DNA of 26,345 bases from positions 1 through 26,345 of the forward strand of contig CABUUJ010000031.1 in the NCBI GenBank assembly GCA_902494715.1. The letters are read 5' to 3'. The notes beneath the pieces are model-generated. The model did not search any database, had not been told where the DNA came from, and saw nothing but the letters and a program-made list of their open reading frames with translations. A program made the translations under genes and the position numbers. This DNA comes from an uncultured Collinsella sp. Its GTDB lineage: Bacteria; Actinomycetota; Coriobacteriia; Coriobacteriales; Coriobacteriaceae. Within the stretch, counting starts at the first letter, position 1. Each line of letters begins with the position of its first letter. This document shows, piece after piece, positions 1-7,248 of this stretch.

Positions 1-542
1 AAACGGACGGCATCGGCGCACTTGACGGGATCCTTATCGTAGATGCCGTCAACCTTGGTGGCTTTAATCAGAATCTCGGCGCCGATCTCGCACGCACGAA
101 GAGCCGCGGCGGTGTCGGTCGTAAAGTACGGATTGCCCGAACCGGCGGCAAAAATAACGACGTTGCCCTTGGAAAGGTGGTTGATGGCGCGACGGCGAAT
201 ATAGGGCTCGCAGATCTCGTTCATCTGGATAGCGCTCATCACGCGGCAGGGAACATCGTTATGCTCGAAGGCATCCTGCAGGGCGAGCGCGTTCATAACG
301 GTTGCCAGCATGCCCATGTAGTCGGCCTGAGCACGCTCCATGCCACCGGCAGCGCCTGCCATGCCGCGGAAAATATTGCCGCCGCCGACAACGACGCCGA
401 CCTCATGGCCAACGGCGAGCAGCTCCTTGACCTGCTTAGCAAGATGGTCGGTAACCTTGGGGTCGATGCCATATTGGCCGTCGCCCATCAGCGCTTCGCC
501 GGAAAGCTTAAGAAGCACGCGTTTATATCGGATGTCGGACAA
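1..542 (-). CDS. pyrH: UMP kinase, 3' end beyond window
   Basis: UMP kinase phosphorylates UMP to UDP with ATP in cytoplasmic pyrimidine nucleotide synthesis. Translating the reverse complement from a TTG at 542-540 gives SDIRYKRVLLKLSGEALMGD, then VVGGGNIFRG, QADYMGMLATVMNALALQ, TTDTAAALRA and IKATKVDGIYDKDP. These are the hallmark segments of the amino acid kinase fold of bacterial PyrH. About 180 of the usual ~240 codons are present; the C-terminus is outside the window. The TTG start is supported by an AAAGGAGG site at 549-556, six bases upstream, and by no in-frame ATG nearby. The gene follows tsf in the conserved order rpsB-tsf-pyrH(-frr), but a terminator-like hairpin lies between tsf and pyrH. 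Identity is certain from sequence; the start codon is inferred. Confidence 0.96.
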   Translation of the reverse strand, partial: MSDIRYKRVLLKLSGEALMGDGQYGIDPKVTDHLAKQVKELLAVGHEVGVVVGGGNIFRGMAGAAGGMERAQADYMGMLATVMNALALQDAFEHNDVPCRVMSAIQMNEICEPYIRRRAINHLSKGNVVIFAAGSGNPYFTTDTAAALRACEIGAEILIKATKVDGIYDKDPVKCADAVR

Positions 543-600
543 AGCGATCCTCCTTTAGATTGAACTCTCAACATTCTATCAAAGGCTCTAAGAAGAGCCA

Positions 601-637
601 TGAAAAAGCAGGCTGTGAGTAAAACCCACAGCCTGCT
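601..637 (-). terminator. Intrinsic terminator between tsf and pyrH
   Basis: A perfect 11-bp inverted repeat (607-617 with 627-637, arms AGCAGGCTGTG and CACAGCCTGCT, nine-base loop) is followed on the minus strand by TTTTTCA. It lies 24 bases after the tsf stop and about 60 bases before the pyrH start. It should end or attenuate rpsB-tsf transcription ahead of pyrH. Confidence 0.85.
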
Positions 638-660
638 CATTACCAGCTACAAGAGCTTAT

Positions 661-1530
661 TTACTCGCCACGGACCAGACGGTCAAAGGCAACGACGGTA
701 ATGGTGTCGCCGAGCTCCTTGGAGACCTGCTCAGCGTACTTCTTGATGGTGAGGGAGCTGTCCTTGATGAACTCCTGCTCGGTGAGCACGGACTGCTTGT
801 AGAACTTCTCCAGACGGCCGACAGCCATCTTCTCCTGGATAGCCTCGGGCTTGCCGGACTCGGCAGCCTGGGCCATGTAGATCTGCTTCTCGTGCTCGAC
901 GGTCTCGGCCGGAACCTGATCGCGGGTAGCGCAGATCGGGGCGACGGCAGCAACCTGAAGGGCAACGTCGTGAGCGAAGGTCTTGAAGGACTCAGCCTGA
1001 GCGGTCTCGGCCTTCTCGAAGGCGAACTCGACGAGGACGCCGATCTTACCACCCATGTGGATGTAAGAAGCGAGCGCGCCGTTCTCGGCCTTGCGGGCAG
1101 CGAAGCGGGAGATCTTCATGTTCTCGCCCATGATGTGAATCATCTCGGTGAGCTCAGAGGAAACGGTCTCCTCGCCCATCGGCTTCTCGAGCAGAGCGTC
1201 GACATCGGCCGGCTCGGTGGTGGCGACAACCTCAGCGACCTTGGAAGCAAAGCCGGTGAACTTGGCGTTGGAGCCGACAAAGTCGGTCTCGCAGGAGAGC
1301 TCGAGCAGAGCGCCGGACTTGCCGTCCTCGGAGACGAACGCGGCGACAGCGCCCTCGTTGGTCTCACGGCCAGCCTTCTTGGCAGCCTTGGCGAGGCCGT
1401 TCTTACGCAGAACGTCGACAGCGACGTCCATGTCGCCGTCAGCCTCGACGAGAGCCTTCTTGCACTCCATCATCGGGGAGTCGGTCATCTCGCGGAGCTG
1501 CTTGACCATAGCGGCAGTAATCTGGGCCAT
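661..1530 (-). CDS. tsf: Elongation factor Ts
   Basis: EF-Ts is the guanine nucleotide exchange factor that recycles EF-Tu-GDP during translation. The 289-residue product starts MAQITAAMVKQLREM and has the N-terminal UBA-like helical domain (residues 1-55, with TDSPMMECKKAL in place of the usual TGAGMMDCKKAL). The EF-Tu contact motif TDFV is at residues 82-85, followed by two dimerisation subdomains. Length is normal for the long bacterial form. I chose the ATG at 1530 because AAAGGA lies just upstream; an in-frame TTG five codons earlier would put that site inside the gene. It is 45 bases downstream of rpsB with no terminator between, so the two are probably cotranscribed, and it is separated from pyrH by a hairpin terminator. 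Confidence 0.97.
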   Translation of the reverse strand: MAQITAAMVKQLREMTDSPMMECKKALVEADGDMDVAVDVLRKNGLAKAAKKAGRETNEGAVAAFVSEDGKSGALLELSCETDFVGSNAKFTGFASKVAEVVATTEPADVDALLEKPMGEETVSSELTEMIHIMGENMKISRFAARKAENGALASYIHMGGKIGVLVEFAFEKAETAQAESFKTFAHDVALQVAAVAPICATRDQVPAETVEHEKQIYMAQAAESGKPEAIQEKMAVGRLEKFYKQSVLTEQEFIKDSSLTIKKYAEQVSKELGDTITVVAFDRLVRGE

Positions 1531-1575
1531 TGTGGTTCCTTTCAAAGAGATGAAAAAGACTTAAATAGGGCTGAT

Positions 1576-2304
1576 TTACTCGGCCTTGGGCTCGGCGGCC
1601 ATCTCGGCCTCGGAGACCTGCTCCTTGCCGGAGCCAGCGAGGCAGGCGTCAGCCATGAGCTCGCACATAAGGGTGACAGCGGAGATGGCGTCATCGTTGC
1701 AGGGGATGCCGTACTCGACCTCGTCGGGATCGGAGTTGGTGTCGATCAGGGCGACGACGGGGATGTTCAGGCGCTGGGCCTCCTTGATGGCGTTCTCCTC
1801 GCGCTTGGTGTCGATGACGAAGAGAGCCTGGGGCAGGCCCTTCATGTCGCGGGCGCCACCGAGGTTGGTCTGGAGCTTAGCGAGCTCCTTGCCGAGCACT
1901 GCCTGCTCCTTCTTGGGCAGCACTGCCATGCGACCGTCCTCGACCATGGCCTCGAGCTCCTCCATGCGGTTGATGCGGGAGCGGATGGTGACGAAGTTGG
2001 TCAGCATGCCACCGAGCCAACGCTGGTTGATGTAAGGCATGTTGGCGCGCTCAGCAGCGTTCTTGACGGCCTCCTGAGCCTGCTTCTTGGTGCCGACGAA
2101 CAGCACGTTGCCGCCCTTGGCGACGTTCTTGACGAAGGTGTAGGCCTGGTCGGCGTCGAGGATGGTCTGCTTGAGGTCGAGGATGTAGATGCCGTTGCGC
2201 TCACCGAAGATGAACGGCTTCATCTTGGGGTTCCAGCGACGGGTCTGGTGACCGAAGTGGCAGCCGGCCTCGAGCAGGGTGCGGATATTAATCTTGGTAG
2301 CCAT
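1576..2304 (-). CDS. rpsB: 30S ribosomal protein S2
   Basis: S2 joins the 30S subunit late and is needed for S1 binding. The 242-residue protein starts MATKINIRTLLEAGCHFGHQTRRWNP, and carries FIFGERNGIYILDL, VLFVGTKKQAQE, YINQRWLGGMLTNF and ALFVIDTKRE, all signature blocks of bacterial S2. The C-terminus ends in a short acidic, alanine-rich tail (SEAEMAAEPKAE) that varies between lineages. The ATG at 2304 has AGGAGG six bases upstream (2311-2316). A near-consensus promoter at 2446-2474 gives a leader of about 135 bases, long enough for the S2 autoregulation known in other bacteria. It is followed by tsf. Confidence 0.98.
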   Translation of the reverse strand: MATKINIRTLLEAGCHFGHQTRRWNPKMKPFIFGERNGIYILDLKQTILDADQAYTFVKNVAKGGNVLFVGTKKQAQEAVKNAAERANMPYINQRWLGGMLTNFVTIRSRINRMEELEAMVEDGRMAVLPKKEQAVLGKELAKLQTNLGGARDMKGLPQALFVIDTKREENAIKEAQRLNIPVVALIDTNSDPDEVEYGIPCNDDAISAVTLMCELMADACLAGSGKEQVSEAEMAAEPKAE

Positions 2305-2439
2305 GTTAAACCTCCTGTGGTTTGCCTCCGCGCGGGGTCATCCTCCAAAACCAACCCGGACATGTGCTACCAAAGCCCGGGCACCACGGTATGAAGTAGC
2401 CGCGCGTGCGTGATAAAAACATGTTGCCGTGAAGCAACC
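2305..2439 (-). promoter_or_regulatory. Long rpsB 5' leader with possible regulatory structure and short ORFs
   Basis: About 135 bases lie between the predicted rpsB transcription start and its ATG. Visible elements are a GTTGC/GCAAC hairpin near the 5' end, a CCCGG/CCGGG stem enclosing a smaller GCT/AGC hairpin, and a possible long-range GCGCGG/CCGCGC pairing. GGAGG also occurs three times in the last 45 bases. Two nested ATG frames (from 2422, 38 codons, and from 2341, 11 codons) share a TAA stop at 2306-2308, one base before the rpsB ATG. Ribosomal protein S2 leaders are regulatory in several phyla; a role here is inferred only. Confidence 0.4.
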
Positions 2440-2445
2440 CGATGA

Positions 2446-2474
2446 ATGATAGCAGGAATGCATCTTCCTGCCAA
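2446..2474 (-). promoter_or_regulatory. Sigma-70-type promoter for rpsB-tsf
   Basis: On the minus strand, TTGGCA (2469-2474) and TATCAT (2446-2451) are separated by exactly 17 bases. Each hexamer matches five of six consensus positions. It begins ten bases after the putative xerC terminator, as expected for an independent rpsB operon. Confidence 0.75.
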
Positions 2475-2483
2475 CCCGCAATC

Positions 2484-2505
2484 AAAACCACACACCTGAG
2501 TGCGG
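2484..2505 (-). terminator. Weak intrinsic terminator after xerC
   Basis: Minus-strand stem CCGCAC/GTGTGG (one G-U pair, six-base loop) followed by TTTTG, 19 bases after the xerC stop and directly before the rpsB promoter. The stem is short and the U tract modest, so its efficiency is uncertain. Confidence 0.45.
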
Positions 2506-2523
2506 CGCGGGACGTCCCAGCCA

Positions 2524-3366
2524 CTATTCGCCGCGGGGATGGGCTTGAGCCACGGCACGTTTGAGGCGATCGGGCGTGAGGTGCGTGTAAATCTGCGTCG
2601 TGGACAGGCTCGCATGACCCAGCAGCTCTTGAACCGAGCGCAGGTCCGCACCGCCCTCGAGCAAGTCGGTCGCAAAGGTATGGCGCATCGCATGCGGGGC
2701 AATGTCGGCCGGAATGCCGGCGAGCGTCGCCAGCATATGGAACCGCCGCCTGAGCATGGCGGCACTCATGCGATTGCCGCGCGCCGATATAAGCAGCGGA
2801 TGCGGCCCGGTAGCGGGGTCACGGCGCTTTGCCCGAGCGAGCAACTCCGGCCTCCCCTCTTCAATATAGAGACGCGTCACATCGAGCGCACGACGATACA
2901 GAGGAACGATGCGCTCCTTGCTTCCCTTGCCCCACAGGCGCAGCGTGCGCTCGGACCATGAGATGGATTCCACATTGAGCGCCGCAAGCTCTGAGATGCG
3001 GGCACCCGAGGCATAGAGCAGCTCGAGCATCGCCGCATCGCGCAGTCCCGCGGGCGTCGAGGTATCAGGCGTCTTGAGCAGCGCCTCAACCTGCTGGGTC
3101 GTAAGGACACCCGGCAGGTCACGCGGCAGCTTGGGCGATGCGATCGCCGAGACCGCATCGCCCTCGACAATCCCCTCGGCAGCCATCCAGCGATAGAGAG
3201 ATCGAATAGCCGACAGGTGCGCCGCAAGCGTTCGGGGAGCCACCTGCTCACGCGAAAGCTCGGCAAGATAGCGACGAATGGTGCGCACGTCGGCAGCGAA
3301 AGCATCGATATCCTCGCGCTCGCACCAGGCAGCGAAGCGCTCCAGCCTCGAGCCATAGGCCGTCAC
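2524..3366 (-). CDS. xerC: Tyrosine recombinase, XerC-type
   Basis: Site-specific tyrosine recombinase of the Xer family, which resolves chromosome dimers at dif during division. From the GTG at 3366 the product is 280 residues. All catalytic residues can be placed: R123 (GARISE), K147 (GKGSKER), H225 and R228 (HAMRHTFAT), H251 (LLGHASL) and nucleophile Y260 (TTQIYTH). The N-terminal SAM-like DNA-binding domain is incomplete with this start. The same frame runs upstream for 26 more codons reading TVDSFIAYIARVEGLSPN, typical Xer N-terminal sequence, but without ATG, GTG or TTG. A GGAGG site sits nine bases before an ATA at 3444 that overlaps the trmFO stop, so translation may begin at ATA (3444) or CTG (3432). 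Position after trmFO matches codV/xerC of Bacillus. XerC versus XerD cannot be settled without the genome. Confidence 0.9.
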   Translation of the reverse strand: MTAYGSRLERFAAWCEREDIDAFAADVRTIRRYLAELSREQVAPRTLAAHLSAIRSLYRWMAAEGIVEGDAVSAIASPKLPRDLPGVLTTQQVEALLKTPDTSTPAGLRDAAMLELLYASGARISELAALNVESISWSERTLRLWGKGSKERIVPLYRRALDVTRLYIEEGRPELLARAKRRDPATGPHPLLISARGNRMSAAMLRRRFHMLATLAGIPADIAPHAMRHTFATDLLEGGADLRSVQELLGHASLSTTQIYTHLTPDRLKRAVAQAHPRGE

Positions 3367-3440
3367 CGTGTTGGGAGAAAGTCCCTCGACGCGTGCGATA
3401 TAGGCGATAAACGAGTCGACGGTGTCGTACAGGTCAAAGG

Positions 3441-4778
3441 CTATGACCGGTCGCCTCCAAACAAGTCGGAACGCGTGGCCAAGTAGGCATCGAGGGCCTC
3501 GAGCGCACGGTCCGCATAGGCCTGGTAGCGGTCGCGCTTGCTGCGGCGCTTACCATCTTCGAGTGGCGGCACCAGGCCAAAGTTGACATGCATAGGCTGA
3601 TAGCCCACGGTGGCAGGATCGGTCGCATAGCCCACGAGCGCACCTAGGGCGCCCACACGCGGCAACTCGACGCCCGCGGCACCGATAGCCTCGGCATAGG
3701 TGTTGAGCGCCGCGAGAAGACCTGTCGCCACGGCTTCCATGTACCCCTCGGTGCCGGTGATCTGACCGGCCAGGCGCACGCCGGTACCGGGCACGGCAAA
3801 GGTGCCATCGAGCACGTGCGGAGCGTCGACAAAGGTATTGCGATGCATGACACCGTAGCGGAAGAACTCAGCGTTCTCCAGGCCCGGCACCATATGGAAG
3901 ACGCGCTTCTGCTCGCCAAAGGTCAAGTTGGTCTGGAAGCCCACCAGGTTATAGGCGGTCTTCTCCTTGTTCTCGGCACGCAGCTGTATTGCCGCCCAGG
4001 GGCGACGTCCGGTACGCGGGTCGGTGAGGCCAACGGGCTTCATGGCGCCAAAGCGAATGGCGTCCTTGCCGGTGCGCGCAACTTCCTCGGCAGGCTGGCA
4101 GGCCTGGAACAAATCGCCGCCCTCAAAGTCTTTGAGCACCACGCGGTCGGCCGTGGTAAGCGCCTCGATAAAGGCCTCGTACTCCTCCTTATTGAGCGGA
4201 GCGTTGAGATAGTCGCCGCCCCCCTGCTCCTCGTAGCGCGACTGCGAGAACAGCACGTCCATATCGAGCGTGGAGGCATCGACGATCGGCGCCGCCGCAT
4301 CAAAGAATGCCAGGGCATCGCCACCGACGAGCTTCATAACCTCTTCGCTCAGCGCCGGTGAACACAGCGGGCCCGCGGCAATGACCACGTGACCCTCGGG
4401 AATCTGCGTGACCTCGCCGTGCACGACCTCGATATTGGGACGAGCGGCAACCTCGGCCTCGACAAGCTCGGAAAACTTGACGCGGTCGACCGCCAGGGCA
4501 CCGCCGGCGGGAACAGCCGCGCGATGGGCGCAATCGAGCAGGACTGAACCCATGCGCTCAAGCTCGGCCTTCAGCAAACCAGCCGCGGAATCCGGACGGG
4601 TCGACTTAAACGAATTCGAGCAGACGAGCTCTGCCAGGTGATCGGTATGGTGAGCCGGGGAGCTCACCTGGGGGCGCATCTCGCACAGCTTTACGGCAAA
4701 ACCGCGATCTGCCAGCTGGATCGCGCACTCCGAACCCGCCAGACCGCCACCGATAACTGTCACCTGATCGAACTGCAT
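3441..4778 (-). CDS. trmFO: Folate-dependent tRNA (uracil-54-C5)-methyltransferase TrmFO
   Basis: TrmFO methylates U54 of the tRNA T-loop using methylenetetrahydrofolate and FAD/NAD(P)H. The 445-residue protein begins MQFDQVTVIGGGLAGSE, an FAD-binding Rossmann GxGxxG motif followed by CEMRP. HTDHLAELVCSNSF places a cysteine at residue 53, matching the catalytic Cys53 of the Bacillus enzyme; a second candidate cysteine is near residue 227. The C-terminal part has GTFAVPGTGVRLAGQITGTEGYMEA, typical of the family. The ATG at 4778 is preferred over an in-frame TTG six bases upstream because AAAGGTG is correctly spaced only for the ATG. It sits 14 bases after dprA; topA, which often lies between them, is absent. 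Its TAG stop overlaps the possible ATA start of xerC. Confidence 0.96.
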   Translation of the reverse strand: MQFDQVTVIGGGLAGSECAIQLADRGFAVKLCEMRPQVSSPAHHTDHLAELVCSNSFKSTRPDSAAGLLKAELERMGSVLLDCAHRAAVPAGGALAVDRVKFSELVEAEVAARPNIEVVHGEVTQIPEGHVVIAAGPLCSPALSEEVMKLVGGDALAFFDAAAPIVDASTLDMDVLFSQSRYEEQGGGDYLNAPLNKEEYEAFIEALTTADRVVLKDFEGGDLFQACQPAEEVARTGKDAIRFGAMKPVGLTDPRTGRRPWAAIQLRAENKEKTAYNLVGFQTNLTFGEQKRVFHMVPGLENAEFFRYGVMHRNTFVDAPHVLDGTFAVPGTGVRLAGQITGTEGYMEAVATGLLAALNTYAEAIGAAGVELPRVGALGALVGYATDPATVGYQPMHVNFGLVPPLEDGKRRSKRDRYQAYADRALEALDAYLATRSDLFGGDRS

Positions 4779-4792
4779 CTGCAAACACCTTT

Positions 4793-5728
4793 CTAATTGA
4801 CACGTTTTCCATTGTGACCGAAGGGTGTCTGGGCGTGAAGGGCAAACTTGGAGGGCGCATACCTTCCATCCATCATGCGCTCGATAAGACCCTCGAGTTC
4901 AAGCGAACCCAAGAGTTTGAGTACGCCGACAGCATCGAGCGAGACGAGCGCCGCGATGTCGTCGACCTTGAGCGGAGAGGCGATGAGCGCATGCATCACG
5001 GTCTGCTGCGTTGGATCCAGGTCGGCAATGCCGGGAGCATCGGGGCGCGAGTAGCGCAGGGTTCCGTAGATGCGTGAGATAGCCATCTCGATAGATTCCT
5101 CGTCGACGATGCAGCAGGCACCGTTCGCAATGAGGTAATTCGTGCCACGCGACTCGGGCGATAGAATCGACCCCGGCACGGCAAGAAGTTCGCGCCCCAA
5201 ATCCATAGCAGCCTCGGCTGTTGAAAACGTCCCAGAAGGCATACCCGCCTCGGATACAAAGAGGGCTTGCGACAGGGCCGCGATTACGCGATTGCGGCGC
5301 GGAAAGGCGAACTTGCGCGGACCCATGCCCCACGGAGAGATCGACACGACCGCGCCACCCGTATCAAGCATGCGCGTAATCAGCCCCGCGCTCGAACGCG
5401 GGTAGACCACGTCGGCGCCCGTCCCCAGCACCACAACGTGTTTGCCGCCGGCGTTGACCGCAGCCCAACCCGAGGCCTGGTCACAACCGACCGCACCGCC
5501 CGAAACTACCGTCACTCCCGCCTCAACCGCCACCTTCGCCGCAAGCTCTGCCACGGCAAGACCATACGGCGAGGCCTTTCGCGCACCGATGATGGAGAGC
5601 GCGGGCGTCGAAAGCGCCTCGGGGTTGCCGCGCACATAGAGCGTCTGAGGTACATCAGAAAGCTCCAAAACGGTCTCGGGATACAACGCGTCACCTGGAT
5701 GCAGCTCGAAGGTCCCCTCAGCCATCAT
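4793..5728 (-). CDS. dprA: DprA/Smf-like DNA processing protein, short divergent form
   Basis: DprA loads RecA onto incoming single-stranded DNA in transformable bacteria and is widely kept in others. The 311-residue product has the Rossmann-like core: SIIGARKASPYG (about residues 45-56), VVLGTGADVVYP, FPRRNRVIAALSQALFVSEA with SGTFSTAEAA, AVPGS and RGTNYLIANGA. A winged-helix-like C-terminus follows (about 240-305, DDIAALVSLDAVGVLKLLG). The N-terminal SAM-like domain of longer DprA proteins is missing. The motif usually written SGLARGID reads SGGAVGCDQ, so its arginine is replaced by valine, while the arginine of GAR is kept. I chose the ATG at 5728, which overlaps the comM stop as ATGA and follows GGAGG; a second ATG directly follows. 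Family assignment is firm; activity in competence is not implied. Confidence 0.92.
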   Translation of the reverse strand: MMAEGTFELHPGDALYPETVLELSDVPQTLYVRGNPEALSTPALSIIGARKASPYGLAVAELAAKVAVEAGVTVVSGGAVGCDQASGWAAVNAGGKHVVVLGTGADVVYPRSSAGLITRMLDTGGAVVSISPWGMGPRKFAFPRRNRVIAALSQALFVSEAGMPSGTFSTAEAAMDLGRELLAVPGSILSPESRGTNYLIANGACCIVDEESIEMAISRIYGTLRYSRPDAPGIADLDPTQQTVMHALIASPLKVDDIAALVSLDAVGVLKLLGSLELEGLIERMMDGRYAPSKFALHAQTPFGHNGKRVN

Positions 5729-7248
5729 TGGTCCCTCCTTCCCTGGTACATCGCCGCCTCGAGCACGTGGTCCTGCGTCACCTGCTCGCTCTCGGCGACA
5801 TCTGCGATCGTGCGCGCAATGCGAACAAGGCGCACGATGCCACGCCCTGTGAGATGCGTGCGCTTCGACAGGCCGAGCACACACTTCTCCGCCGCATCAT
5901 CGAGCTCAAAGGTCGAAACGACGCCGTCAATGGACCGTGTCTCGTCATCCTCGGCCTCGGCATCCGCATCGTCCATGCGGGATTCGCGCCAAGCGCGAAA
6001 GGCGCGACCGCGCACAACGTAGTCACGTAACTCGGCCGACGACATGCCCTCCGCACCCTCGATAATCGCTTGAGGGTCGGGACGGGTCACATCGATCATC
6101 ATGTCGATACGGTCGGCCAAAGGACCACGCAGTTTAGACCGATAGCGCTCGACCATCGCCGCCGAGCAGCGACACGGCACCTCGCGATCGCCCAAAAAGC
6201 CGCAGGGGCAGGGATTGCTCGCAGCCAGCAGCTGAAAGCGCGACGGGAAGGTAAAAGCCCCGTCGACGCGTACGATCCTCACGTAGCCGCGCTCGATGGG
6301 CTGACGCAGCGTCTGCAGCACGCCAGTGGGAAACTCGGCAAGCTCGTCCAAAAAGAGCACGCCGCCATGAGCAAGGCTGATCTCACCCGGGTGCACCGGG
6401 CGCCCGCCGCCGATAAGGCCTGCGGTCGAAATACTGTGGTGGGGACTGCGGAAGGGGCGGTGCCCCGCCAACAAGCCATCAATGTTCTCACCCAAAACCG
6501 AATGGATGCACAGTGCCTCCTGCTGATCCTCAACGGAAAGCTCGGGCAGGATGCCGGTCATACGGCGTGCGAGCATCGTCTTGCCCGATCCCGGAGACCC
6601 GATCATGAGCAAGCCGAGTTCTCCTGCCGCCGCAAGCGCCATGCCGCGTTTAGCGACTTCCTGCCCCAGCACGTCGGCATAGTCGAGCTCGGGCTCAAAG
6701 GTCGCCTCGACACCCTCGGAATCCAAGTAGTGCCGTGCGGCATCGCCCATGCCGTGAGCAAGCTGAGACAGATGGTCGATAAAGCCGCAATCCACGCCCG
6801 CGAGTGGCACATGCTGGTCGGACCTGCCGGCGATAAAAGACAGCCCCATGTCGCGAGCCAATAGCTGAAACGCCACCTCGCCTTTGACAGGAAGCACCGT
6901 GCCGTCCAAGCCGAGCTCGCCGGCGATAAGACAACGATCGAGGTTGTCGCGGGGAATCTGACCATCGGCCGCTAGAACCGCGATGGCGATGGGCAGATCA
7001 AAGCCGCTACCGGTCTTGCGAATATCGCCGGGCGCCAGATTGACCGTAATGCCCGAGCGCGGGATCTCAAAGCCGGCCGAGCGCATCGCACAGCGAATAC
7101 GACCACGTGACTCCATCACCTCCATACTCGGGATGCCGAGCATCTGAATGCCCGGAACGCCGCCGGCAAGCGAGACCTCGACCGTGACGTGAATCGCCTC
7201 GACGCCGCGGATGCAGGCCGCGTGAACGGCAAACGTCTCGAACGCCAT
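5725..7248 (-). CDS. comM: YifB/ComM-type Mg-chelatase-like AAA+ ATPase
   Basis: A 507-residue protein of the YifB/ComM family. In Vibrio, ComM is a hexameric helicase that promotes branch migration during integration of transforming DNA; the role in other bacteria is less clear. It has the N-terminal ChlI-like domain (residues 1-180, GIPSMEVMESRGRIRCA, NLAPGDIRKTGSGFDLP), Walker A GSPGSGKT (217-224), Walker B LFLDE (298-302), the NPCPCG sensor-like motif at 345-350 with nearby cysteines (VPCRC), and a C-terminal Mg-chelatase domain (GRGIVRLVRIARTIADV). The ATG at 7248 overlaps the yraN stop (TGATG), with AGGTG upstream. The stop overlaps the dprA start, so the three genes look translationally coupled and form a DNA-processing cluster. 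Confidence 0.94.
   Translation of the reverse strand: MAFETFAVHAACIRGVEAIHVTVEVSLAGGVPGIQMLGIPSMEVMESRGRIRCAMRSAGFEIPRSGITVNLAPGDIRKTGSGFDLPIAIAVLAADGQIPRDNLDRCLIAGELGLDGTVLPVKGEVAFQLLARDMGLSFIAGRSDQHVPLAGVDCGFIDHLSQLAHGMGDAARHYLDSEGVEATFEPELDYADVLGQEVAKRGMALAAAGELGLLMIGSPGSGKTMLARRMTGILPELSVEDQQEALCIHSVLGENIDGLLAGHRPFRSPHHSISTAGLIGGGRPVHPGEISLAHGGVLFLDELAEFPTGVLQTLRQPIERGYVRIVRVDGAFTFPSRFQLLAASNPCPCGFLGDREVPCRCSAAMVERYRSKLRGPLADRIDMMIDVTRPDPQAIIEGAEGMSSAELRDYVVRGRAFRAWRESRMDDADAEAEDDETRSIDGVVSTFELDDAAEKCVLGLSKRTHLTGRGIVRLVRIARTIADVAESEQVTQDHVLEAAMYQGRRDQ

Noticed and set aside
549..583. Promoter-like TTGATA with TCTAAA at 17 bases before pyrH
   Set aside because: The -10 would overlap the AAAGGAGG site, and the transcript would start at the TTG codon, making the strong ribosome binding site useless.
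892..2394. A 500-codon plus-strand open frame opposite tsf and rpsB
   Set aside because: Antisense shadow of two ribosomal genes; its Leu/Gly/Asp-rich composition is typical of such shadows.
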